Origin: Prevotella sp.
GTDB taxonomy: Bacteria; Bacteroidota; Bacteroidia; Bacteroidales; Bacteroidaceae
Assembly: GCA_022732315.1 (NCBI GenBank)
Contig: JAIJUV010000150.1
Location: 1-6,242 of the forward strand
Direction: 5' to 3'
DNA length: 6,242 bases
Positions within the stretch are counted from its first letter, which is position 1, and every line of letters starts with the position of its first letter. The position numbers and the translations under genes were made by a program. The notes under the pieces were generated by a model that was given only the letters and a program-made list of their open reading frames with translations, ran no database searches and had not been told where the DNA came from. This document shows, piece by piece, positions 1 through 5,903 of the stretch.

Positions 1-246
1 CTGCTTTTTCCATCGGTCAGGAAGTAAGTCTCTATATTTTTCCAATGGAGTATTTGGTTGCCATTCTGCAGTCTTTTCTATTACGTCGCATATGTATTCG
101 AACAGATTGATGCCATTTAGTCTGCATGAGATGGCGATGGAATATAGGATAGCCGCACGTCCTGCTCCTTCGTGCGAGCCAAAGAACATTGAGTTTCTTC
201 TTGATAGTGATATGTACCGCTGGATTCTCTCAATGTAGTTGTTGTT
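1..246 (-). pseudogene. IS66-family transposase, C-terminal fragment
   Basis: Reading the minus strand from 246 to 1 gives one open frame of 82 codons that leaves the window still open. It begins [10 protein letters not shown] and continues with SRRNSMFFGSHEGAGRAAIL, the C-terminal signature of IS66 transposases (normally DNNxxERxxR, then LxRRN, then GSxxGAxRAA). The glutamate in that ER pair (229-231) is by family knowledge the last acid of the DDE catalytic triad. After it come LNGINLFEY and LLPDRW, typical of the IS66 C-terminal element. The rest of the transposase, with the other catalytic acids, should lie upstream of 246 but is absent: the sequence there belongs to a DUF1848 gene on the other strand. 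The expected Asp at 244-246 reads Asn, so homology probably ends there. The fragment cannot act alone. Family assignment is firm; the stop codon is outside the window. Confidence 0.88.
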
Positions 247-247
247 A

Positions 248-535
248 ATGAAGGAGCTATTTGCAGATGATGAAGACTTTGTCTACTATCTAAATACTGG
301 TTATCTGCCAGAAAGAGATATGTTTGGACAATTATCTAAGCCACACAAAATCAAAGATGCCAAAGGTATGAAAGACAAAGGGCAAAGAAAGGTATGTGGC
401 TGCATGATTAGCAAAGATATCGGTATGTATAATACTTGCAAGCATTTTTGTGTGTATTGTTATGCCAATACAAGCAAAAAATATGTATTAGAAAACAGCA
501 AATTGCATTCTGATAAAAGTGAAAGTCTATTATAA
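248..535 (+). pseudogene. DUF1848 family protein, C-terminal fragment
   Basis: This open frame codes for about 95 residues and ends at TAA 533-535. It carries the cysteine-rich C-terminal signature of DUF1848 proteins: [19 protein letters not shown] followed by CVYCYAN, with cysteines encoded around 395-460 (C-x-C, then C-x3-C-x2-C). DUF1848 proteins are usually around 300 residues and of unknown biochemistry; the cysteine cluster suggests metal or iron-sulfur binding (inference). The N-terminal two thirds are missing, because upstream of about 247 the DNA encodes IS66 transposase on the other strand. In-frame starts exist (TTG 239, ATG 248), but there is a stop at 236-238 and no reason to think they are native. 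The segment is visibly more AT-rich than the relaxase gene next to it, which suggests a different origin. It converges on the relaxase gene. Most likely a dead gene remnant. Confidence 0.8.
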
Positions 536-666
536 CTATCGTTATGAAAGTATGAAGATTTGAAACCAATGGAAATAGATGCATCTACATTTAATTGATT
601 AAAGAGCACAAGAACTTGCTTTGTCTAATTTTAAACAAAGCAAGTTCTTATACTCATTATTTTAAT
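536..666. other. AT-rich convergent intergenic spacer
   Basis: This 131-bp gap lies between the 3' end of the DUF1848 fragment and the 3' end of the relaxase gene. I see no gene in it. Its only strong structure is the long hairpin at 610-649. If the element ends just beyond its relaxase gene, one attachment site could lie here, but without the integrase or the other end this cannot be recognised. Confidence 0.5.
610..649. terminator. Strong hairpin, probable (bidirectional) terminator
   Basis: A perfect 15-bp inverted repeat, AAGAACTTGCTTTGT (610-624) and its complement (635-649), is separated by a 10-nt loop. It starts 18 bp past the relaxase stop codon and sits between two converging genes, the usual place for a shared terminator. 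The tract after the stem is only moderately T-rich on either strand (ATACTCATTATTTTAATTT on plus, GTGCTCTTTAATC on minus), so strict intrinsic termination is not certain. An alternative is a recombination or attachment site at the element end. Confidence 0.6.
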
Positions 667-2700
667 TTATAGTGAGAAGCCTCTTGGCTTTTTTCTTAGA
701 ACCGCACCCAATCCCACCTTTTGTGTTCCGTCCCAATTCGTAAGTTGGTCAGCGCACCCATTGGAGCCACCGAGTGAAACGTATGTGTCTGCACTACATG
801 ACATATGGTCAACAAAAGCGAGAAAGTTGTCAATGGCGTTGTCTGTGAATTGAACTTCATTCGTGGCGAAGAGTTTTGTCCAACTGGTGACACATTCTTG
901 CTTGAAGTCTGTAAAACCATGCCAAGACATATCAGACAAGAACTTCTTTGCTGCCGAATCTATACAGGCTTTAGAGTCCAATCCAATATTATGCTTTACA
1001 GCAGATGCCATAATGCCATAGTATATGGAAGCCGATTCTTTCTCGTTGAAGTTGACTCTGTCTGTTTTTGCAAAGGAAGACAATGCTTCATGTCCCTCCT
1101 TGATAAGCTTGTCAAGCACTCCTATGTATCTATTTTGCCGAGCCATGCTTTCACGTTTAGCTTCGGCTTCTTGCCGAGCCTTTTCTTTTGCTTCTCTTTC
1201 CTTGCGTACTTCCACTCGTCTCCATGCGTCTGTCAATTCTGGCTCCTGCCAAATGGCATCCCAACGAGCCTTCAAATCATTGTACATTTCCAAAAGTGTA
1301 GTATTATAACTTTTGGCACTGGCGAGTTCTTCCTTCGCATAAACAAGTTGAGTAGTCACTCGCTCCACAGCCTTCTCGTCAAGTTGAGAGATGCGTTGTT
1401 TGACTTTGTAGTTTTCTGTCTTTAGCGCATCATTCTCGGCACGAAGCGACTTGTTCTCCTCTATCTGCTTATTGAGATTCTGCATATAGTAAGTGTATGT
1501 CTTGTTGACAGACTTGCGTACATCTTCATTCTGCTTGTCACGTTCTGCATTGATGGCTGCTACAAGAGCCTTGATTGCAGCGTAGATATTAGCCACACGC
1601 TCCTCACGCCACGCCTTTTGTCCTATAAGTGCAGGAATAGGGATGGCAAGTTCTTTCTTTACGGCATTCATCGCTTCTTGAACTGGAGCCTTGATGTTGA
1701 GTAAAGGAATGGTCAGCTCCTTCTTGTCGATTGTGGCAAGCACTGCATATTTCTCCACTTTGTCAAGAGCGACTTTCGCCTGACGTTCCGCTTCAAGCAC
1801 CATCTTGTTCTTATGCTTGCGTCCTCGCTTCTCTTCCTCTGAAAGTTCATCATAGGAGAAGCCTCTTGCCAAACCATACTTATGCCCAACTTTGTTGTAA
1901 TAGTCGGTATGAAGTTGGGAAAGGTATTGGGATTTGTCCTTTGCTCGCTCTCCCCACACTTTGGCATAAGAGACCCTTTCAACAACACCCTTTGCCGCTT
2001 CCGATTTTGTGTAGTTGTCACGTTCTTCTTTTGGAAGTGCTCTCCATTCCTTGGTAGAGAGAACCTTTTCTGGATTATCCTTGTGAATGTACTTGCTTCC
2101 GATGCGCCCACGTTTCTTTACTTGTTCAACAGGCACGGTCTGCACATGGGCATGGATGCTTGTCTCGTCACAATGCACATCAAAGCCGATGACATTCTCT
2201 TCTCCCCATTTCTCACATGCAAAGCGGTAGGTGTCCAATGCCCAGTCATAGATGCCTTTTTGCAATACAACCTTGCAGTGGTCAGCATTTGGATCTGATG
2301 TGTTGAGTTTTTGTTCACCAAAGGCAAGCCTGTTAAGCACATCATGGTCACCACTGAAGATGATGCCGACAGTGCAGTTCGGACTGTTCCTTGAAACTTG
2401 GTCGGGACGCTTGGCATCCATATACGGCTTGAAGCCAAGTTCATCAAGTCTGTGCTGCAAGCGTTCATGCAACGGCACCGACTGGGAACCAAGAGGCACT
2501 ATCTTTCCACCCTTGACTATCTCAAAGTTGAGTCTCTTGCGTGAGTAGTTATAATGGTTGTTCTTGTCTATGTCCGCGTTTTTGAGTTGGTAACGCTTCT
2601 CGTCCCAACCTCTGCGCTCCGCCTCGTTGCCCACTTGGGACGAGAACGATTTCTTGTCTGTGCCTACATGGATGGCGGCACGTGGTATGTTTCTTTCCAT
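667..2700 (-). CDS. mob: MobV-family relaxase (Mob/Pre mobilization protein)
   Basis: A 677-residue protein of the Mob/Pre (MobV) relaxase family, which nicks one strand at the transfer origin and stays attached to lead it into a recipient. The N-terminal relaxase domain spans about residues 5-250. It shows the family's DID..NYSRKR-like second motif (about 43-56) and the metal-binding HCDETSIHAHV motif (176-186; histidines 176, 183 and 185 with Asp178 and Glu179). In the first motif, where MobM of pMV158 has HNER with its nucleophilic histidine, I read EAER (26-29), so that His appears absent. From about 380 to 525 the protein is charged and heptad-like (for example 410-440, and the KEREAKEKARQEAEAKRE stretch), probably coiled coil. 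ATG at 2698-2700 fits the family's N-terminus. An inverted-repeat-rich gap lies directly upstream, as expected for a relaxase beside its origin. No channel or coupling genes are present, so transfer would need a helper. The gene name is generic. Confidence 0.9.
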   Translation of the reverse strand: MERNIPRAAIHVGTDKKSFSSQVGNEAERRGWDEKRYQLKNADIDKNNHYNYSRKRLNFEIVKGGKIVPLGSQSVPLHERLQHRLDELGFKPYMDAKRPDQVSRNSPNCTVGIIFSGDHDVLNRLAFGEQKLNTSDPNADHCKVVLQKGIYDWALDTYRFACEKWGEENVIGFDVHCDETSIHAHVQTVPVEQVKKRGRIGSKYIHKDNPEKVLSTKEWRALPKEERDNYTKSEAAKGVVERVSYAKVWGERAKDKSQYLSQLHTDYYNKVGHKYGLARGFSYDELSEEEKRGRKHKNKMVLEAERQAKVALDKVEKYAVLATIDKKELTIPLLNIKAPVQEAMNAVKKELAIPIPALIGQKAWREERVANIYAAIKALVAAINAERDKQNEDVRKSVNKTYTYYMQNLNKQIEENKSLRAENDALKTENYKVKQRISQLDEKAVERVTTQLVYAKEELASAKSYNTTLLEMYNDLKARWDAIWQEPELTDAWRRVEVRKEREAKEKARQEAEAKRESMARQNRYIGVLDKLIKEGHEALSSFAKTDRVNFNEKESASIYYGIMASAVKHNIGLDSKACIDSAAKKFLSDMSWHGFTDFKQECVTSWTKLFATNEVQFTDNAIDNFLAFVDHMSCSADTYVSLGGSNGCADQLTNWDGTQKVGLGAVLRKKPRGFSL
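675..694 (+). terminator. Small terminator-like hairpin inside relaxase 3' end
   Basis: On the plus strand AAGCC (677-681) and GGCTT (686-690) form a 5-bp stem with a TCTT loop, extendable by one wobble and one A-T pair (675-692), and the T run covers the 3' side (689-694). This would stop plus-strand transcripts coming from the left before they run antisense into the relaxase gene. It overlaps codons for the last few relaxase residues, so it may be coincidental. Confidence 0.3.
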
Positions 2701-2889
2701 AAGAATCTTGTTTGAGTTTGTAACATTGTTATAGTATAACTGGTGACAGGTCTCGGGCGGAGCCTGAGCATAATAGAAGGACTTTTTAAGTGAACAGCGT
2801 CAGCAAGTGAATCTAAAAGTCCCTATTATGTTTAGGACTTTTGTGAAAGTCCGTCACGCAAGCGTGCTCGCAGATCCTTACCCACTCTG
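2701..2889. other. oriT: Candidate origin of transfer (oriT) beside relaxase gene
   Basis: This 189-bp gap between the DUF6371 and relaxase genes is dense with inverted repeats. (1) GTTATA-G-TATAAC, a perfect dyad at 2728-2740. (2) CTCGGGC-GGA-GCCTGAG at 2752-2768, a 7-bp stem with one G-T pair. (3) A long stem, 2769-2786 with 2815-2830, made of two perfect 8-bp blocks split by a 2-nt bulge, around a 28-nt loop that holds two AAGTGAA words (2788, 2805). (4) GGACTTT-TGTG-AAAGTCC at 2835-2852. (5) CACGCAAGCGTG at 2855-2866. MobV origins are known to lie next to the mob gene and to contain such dyads, so this is the natural candidate. The nick site is not identified. From memory, GTTATAC on the minus strand at the first dyad resembles the pMV158 nick region, but this is weak support. 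Confidence 0.55.
2728..2740. promoter_or_regulatory. 13-bp perfect dyad upstream of relaxase start
   Basis: GTTATA and TATAAC flank a single base, 28-40 bp upstream of the relaxase ATG. It may be part of the transfer origin, or an operator or promoter element through which the relaxase controls its own gene, as reported for MobM. No convincing Bacteroidota -7/-33 promoter was found here. Confidence 0.35.
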
Positions 2890-3915
2890 CTATGACTCTT
2901 CTACCAACACCAACCCAAGACTGTCTATCAGATATTGGAGTGGCGGATGTTGCTTTATCAGCCTTTGTAGCGCCATCTGCGGTGTTTCCGTCATCAGCAG
3001 GAAGTCGGCAATGTCAAGACCATTGGTCTTTTGTTCATCGGTGGCATTGTCTTCCAAGATGTTGCTTATGACAACCCTTTTGCAAACAGATTGCAGCAAT
3101 GGAATTTTTGATTTCCATTTGTCCGTTGCTCCAAGGTCAGGGAACAGAATGATGTCCCGACCTCCCAATACCTTGACAGCGATTTGGTTGAGACAGCCAT
3201 GCATACCTCCAGTTGCCAGCCAGATGAAATTGGGGATGAAATGTGATGCGATTATGGCAGTTTTTTCACTCTCGACAATAGCGACCGACATTGTGGGATG
3301 CTGTGCCAGCAAATGCTCACCAAAGAAACATTGGCACAAGTTGAAATCTGGAAGATGAAGAAAAGCATGCGCCCATCCAACATAAGAACGTGGCTCTTTC
3401 ACACGATGTCCGTCTTTGGGATTATATAGCATGACCTTGCCAGTCCTCACTTTATCATCCTTGTCAACTTGCCAATAAATGGTTGAACCTCCCCACTTAT
3501 ATGATGTTCCGACATGATACATCTTCATCAGCCTTTCTGTCTCTTGTTCACCAAAGACCTTGGAAAGGTACTGGTATAACGGATTGATTCCGTAATGAGA
3601 CAAGGAACGCTCCATAATAGCGTTGGCGATATAGGAAATAGGCTTTTCTACGACTTTCGGTTGGATATTCCTTCTTGTCGGATATGGCAATTTGTCCTTA
3701 GACAGAAAGTCTGGATGCTCACGGAAATAGTCTTTAGGAGTATAGTGATACCCACAACTATGCTCATGGTCGCATTTGCCTACATTGTCAGGGAAGGATA
3801 CTTCCCCCTCATCATCTATGTATCTTGTGAAACAATGCTTGCGCTCACAATTCGGGCATGTGTAACGATTACCCAATCTGTATTTCTCCAAGTGAAATCT
3901 ATACTCGTTCATCAT
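2890..3915 (-). CDS. DUF6371-like zinc-finger/Toprim-like protein, probable primase partner
   Basis: A 341-residue protein. Residues 20-57 hold a likely zinc ribbon: CPNC (20-23), C28, then CDHEHSCGYH (48-57). This resembles the N-terminal zinc domain of DnaG-like primases. A Toprim-like core follows: VAIVESEKTA (211-220), with the conserved acidic E215, then IILFPD (255-260) and DIADFL (301-306). Canonical Toprim DxD is not complete, since D260 is followed by L-G. These features match the DUF6371 family of Bacteroidota mobile elements, whose activity is, to my knowledge, unproven; a role in priming DNA synthesis is inference. The first two codons are both ATG (3915 and 3912); either could be the start. 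The gene is 111 bp downstream of the DUF3987 gene, with the CTGAAA array between them, and 189 bp upstream of the relaxase gene. It is probably read from the same operon unless the array or hairpins interrupt transcription. Confidence 0.75.
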   Translation of the reverse strand: MMNEYRFHLEKYRLGNRYTCPNCERKHCFTRYIDDEGEVSFPDNVGKCDHEHSCGYHYTPKDYFREHPDFLSKDKLPYPTRRNIQPKVVEKPISYIANAIMERSLSHYGINPLYQYLSKVFGEQETERLMKMYHVGTSYKWGGSTIYWQVDKDDKVRTGKVMLYNPKDGHRVKEPRSYVGWAHAFLHLPDFNLCQCFFGEHLLAQHPTMSVAIVESEKTAIIASHFIPNFIWLATGGMHGCLNQIAVKVLGGRDIILFPDLGATDKWKSKIPLLQSVCKRVVISNILEDNATDEQKTNGLDIADFLLMTETPQMALQRLIKQHPPLQYLIDSLGLVLVEES

Positions 3916-3916
3916 C

Positions 3917-4041
3917 GTAACTGAAATGAATTATTGGTGAATTTCAGCTTTCAGTTCTTTCATGTTTTCAGTTACGCACTTGTCAACTGAAAAACTGAAA
4001 CAAATGAATACTGAAAACAGGTTGGTTTATGTTTCAGTTGC
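3917..4041. repeat. Eight-copy CTGAAA array arranged as a large dyad
   Basis: The word CTGAAA occurs on the plus strand at 3921, 3987, 3995 and 4011, and its complement TTTCAG at 3942, 3949, 3966 and 4032. Orientation is + - - - | + + + -, an exact dyad. Three pairs (3966/3987, 3942/4011, 3921/4032) are mirror-placed about base 3979 to the base; only the 3949/3995 pair is offset. Arms 3942-3973 and 3985-4016 match at 26 of 32 positions (9 bp perfect next to the 11-nt centre), and the outer decamers 3917-3926 and 4032-4041 at 9 of 10. The gap is about one third G+C by hand count. The outermost right copy lies in the last codons of the DUF3987 gene. The design suits a protein-binding array (iteron-like origin or operator) or a large RNA/DNA hairpin; no T run suggests a simple terminator. 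Confidence 0.8.
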
Positions 4042-5418
4042 CTGTCCTGTTTCGAACTTTACTTTTTCGTAAAATCCTTTCTTTGCCTTTGTGATTAGTC
4101 CAGACTTCATAAGCTCCTTTATATAGTTCATCACAGTACGGTCTGTAACATGCAGATTCTCCATTCCTGTTTTTATGGCTGTTTTTGTGTCAAAACTGTC
4201 TTCCAACAGATACAGCAACTCCTTGGACATAGAATCACAGGTGTCTTCAGCAACAAAGGCTCGGCAGCGTTGATAGCAATTCTCACAGTATTCATTGAGT
4301 CGTAATGCTCCTTCTATGGAATCCACATCAATACTTTGCAGATGGCTCTCGCCACAGGCGTATCTTAGAGCTTGGAGCAATAAGGCAATGCGTGCGACGT
4401 GGGTATTGTGCTTCATCACCCTCGTTTCAACATCCTCATCGTCCTCTATGGCATTGATGGCATCCACATTTCTGTTCCACCAACCAAAGAAAAGGGAGTG
4501 TGCGTCCTTGTCCATATAAAGGATATTTGGACAACATTCATTTGTGTCATTACACCTTGCATAGTCAAGTCCAAAGATTTTCCCGATGATGTCAGCCCAT
4601 TTTCTTGAAGCCTCGCTCTGGCGCACATGGCCGTCTTCCTCATCCAGCCAGTGTGGAACTTTCTTGGATTTGGGATATACAACCAGAATACGGTCAAGAA
4701 AACCTGTATCCATGAATTTGGAAGCCGTCAGTTCCTTCATTCGTTTGGTCTGTGTTGTACCGATGATGTTGACACATGGCTCTTCTACACGTTGTGGGCG
4801 GTCATTCTTGACACGGGTGTTCTCCAAGTGGCATCCGCTCCATATGGAAAGTAGGCGTTCAAGCATGGGATTTTTCCCATACCTGTCTGTATTGGCAAGC
4901 AGTCCGAGAATTTCATCATAGTTGATGGCTATGCCACGCAAGTTGTTGTAATGCTCCAATACCAGAGCTTCCAATGTAAAGTCATCCAATGTGACCCTTT
5001 TCAGAATAGGCTTCTTCATTTCCTTGCTTCCGCTTTCCTTTGTTGCACATGCTGCCTCATATAGGTCAAGTTCATAGCAAAACTTGTCAAACAGCTTTCG
5101 TTCATACTCCCGAATTGGCTTGTATGCAAGCTGTAATGGTGGAGTTTTGCCCATGCCAGGTCTGCCAACCAATATGATATAAAGGGCGGCATTCGTGTCC
5201 CAATCCTGCTTAACGTGAATACGATAGGTATTGCCAAGAGCCGCTGATGCTGCCGACAGCATGGACATGGCGACATAATCCACCTTGAAATTGCCGTGCA
5301 CCACCATGTCTATGATGATGGACTGCATTTTTTGTGGAAATACCTCAAGAGGGAAGCCTGAGTCCGCTAAAGACTCGGCTTCCATGTTGATTTTGTTGCA
5401 GAGTTCAAGCGCATCCAT
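4027..5418 (-). CDS. DUF3987 P-loop NTPase, probable replication helicase/primase-like protein
   Basis: A 463-residue protein of the DUF3987 type, common in Bacteroidota mobile elements and related to RepA-like or primase-associated ATPases. Visible motifs: Walker A GRPGMGKT (85-92); Walker B-like IAINYDE (163-169, acids D168 and E169); a sensor-like VNIIGTTQ strand (216-223); and GFLDRILVVYP (239-249), where R243 could be an arginine finger. Residues about 396-455 look like a C-terminal winged helix (LLEDSF, VTDRTVMNYIKELMKSGLI, then GFYEK), a likely DNA-binding end. By family knowledge it should hydrolyse ATP and unwind or remodel DNA at the element's replication origin; the exact reaction is inferred. 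The ATG (5416-5418) follows the helix-turn-helix stop codon by 4 bp, so the two are probably translationally coupled. Its last codons contain one copy of the CTGAAA array. The length looks complete and no lesion is seen. Confidence 0.85.
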   Translation of the reverse strand: MDALELCNKINMEAESLADSGFPLEVFPQKMQSIIIDMVVHGNFKVDYVAMSMLSAASAALGNTYRIHVKQDWDTNAALYIILVGRPGMGKTPPLQLAYKPIREYERKLFDKFCYELDLYEAACATKESGSKEMKKPILKRVTLDDFTLEALVLEHYNNLRGIAINYDEILGLLANTDRYGKNPMLERLLSIWSGCHLENTRVKNDRPQRVEEPCVNIIGTTQTKRMKELTASKFMDTGFLDRILVVYPKSKKVPHWLDEEDGHVRQSEASRKWADIIGKIFGLDYARCNDTNECCPNILYMDKDAHSLFFGWWNRNVDAINAIEDDEDVETRVMKHNTHVARIALLLQALRYACGESHLQSIDVDSIEGALRLNEYCENCYQRCRAFVAEDTCDSMSKELLYLLEDSFDTKTAIKTGMENLHVTDRTVMNYIKELMKSGLITKAKKGFYEKVKFETGQATET

Positions 5419-5422
5419 GATA

Positions 5423-5794
5423 TTACCAGTTTAAGGGTTTGGGCTTGCGCTTGTTTCCAGCAAGAATGGCTGCGTTCTCTTCCTCCGCCGTGAGAGGTAC
5501 AGGATTCTTGCGGTTAGTCTCCAGCCACTTGTCAAGTTCATCCTGATAAAGGCAGTAACGCTTGCCCGGCTTGGTGGCAGGAATGCTGCCGTTTCCAAGT
5601 TTCATGTAGAGAGTTGCCATCGGCATTTTCAGGTATGCCGATGCCTCCTCCACACTCATAGGTATGTGCGTGTTCGCCTTGTGTGGCTTGTTCTGTGATT
5701 GCAGACTGATGATCATCTGCTTCATGCCCACCACTTCGTCCCGAAGCTGGGCAACGACCATTGGAAGGTCGTTGAAAGTTAATTCCTTTGTCAT
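5423..5794 (-). CDS. Helix-turn-helix DNA-binding protein (excisionase/regulator type)
   Basis: A 123-residue protein from ATG 5792-5794. A TTG two codons further upstream would also be in frame, but the ATG gives the family's usual N-terminus (MTKELTFNDLP). Residues 8-33 look like a short amphipathic or coiled-coil helix (VVAQLRDEVVGMKQMIISLQ). Residues 45-92 form a MerR/excisionase-type helix-turn-helix (HTH_17 pattern): MSVEEASAYLKMPMATLYMK, then a wing with PGKRY and LDKWLE. A lysine-rich tail follows (NKRKPKP). Proteins of this kind sit just before the DUF3987 gene in many Bacteroidales mobile elements and act as excision factors or operon regulators; which one applies here cannot be told. 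The stop lies 4 bp before the DUF3987 start. An inverted repeat 60-87 bp upstream of the ATG may be its binding site. Confidence 0.85.
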   Translation of the reverse strand: MTKELTFNDLPMVVAQLRDEVVGMKQMIISLQSQNKPHKANTHIPMSVEEASAYLKMPMATLYMKLGNGSIPATKPGKRYCLYQDELDKWLETNRKNPVPLTAEEENAAILAGNKRKPKPLNW

Positions 5795-5903
5795 ATACAA
5801 GTTGTTCTAAAAAACTGGGACAAAGGAACAGAATTATGCTTCCGTTATTGAGGTTCGTGACAGTCATTTGTCATTCACGAAGGAATAACTCTAACAATGG
5901 GGA
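5795..5903 (-). promoter_or_regulatory. Leader/promoter region of the helix-turn-helix operon
   Basis: This 109-bp gap should hold the promoter for the downstream genes. The best -7 candidate on the minus strand is TTCCTTTG (5828-5821), one base from the Bacteroidota TAnnTTTG consensus and about 27 bp before the ATG, but no good -33 TTTG is spaced properly. The inverted repeat 5854-5881 lies just upstream of it, where an operator or the terminator of the preceding gene would sit. Confidence 0.3.
5854..5881. repeat. Inverted repeat TTCGTGA...TCACGAA
   Basis: A perfect 7-bp inverted repeat (5854-5860 and 5875-5881) encloses 14 bp that also contain two GTCATT words (5863 and 5870). It lies between the unknown gene and the helix-turn-helix gene. 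An operator for the helix-turn-helix protein or a weak terminator are both possible; there is no T run next to it on the minus strand. Confidence 0.4.

Noticed and set aside
576..587. Perfect 12-bp palindrome TAGATGCATCTA
   Set aside because: One or two such palindromes are expected by chance in 6.2 kb, and it has no link to neighbouring signals.
536..666. Attachment site of the element at its left end
   Set aside because: There is a strong hairpin, but no direct repeat partner, integrase or tRNA end is available in the window to support it.
805..1425. Long plus-strand open frame of about 206 codons opposite the relaxase gene
   Set aside because: It lies wholly antisense to the relaxase, its translation is rich in Cys, Phe and Ser runs typical of the reverse of charged helices, and it shows no family motif.
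674..1868. 13-bp direct repeat GAGAAGCCTCTTG at 674 and 1856, both encoding RGFS in the relaxase
   Set aside because: Chance of one such pair in this length is not small (about 0.3 by simple estimate), and the flanks do not match, so a duplication is not supported.
2807..3358. Plus-strand open frame of about 183 codons opposite the DUF6371 gene
   Set aside because: It is antisense to a gene with clear zinc and Toprim-like motifs, and its start lies inside the candidate transfer origin; nothing in it resembles a known protein.
3917..4041. CRISPR array
   Set aside because: The repeats are hexamers in both orientations with 1-15 bp between copies, not long direct repeats with uniform spacers.
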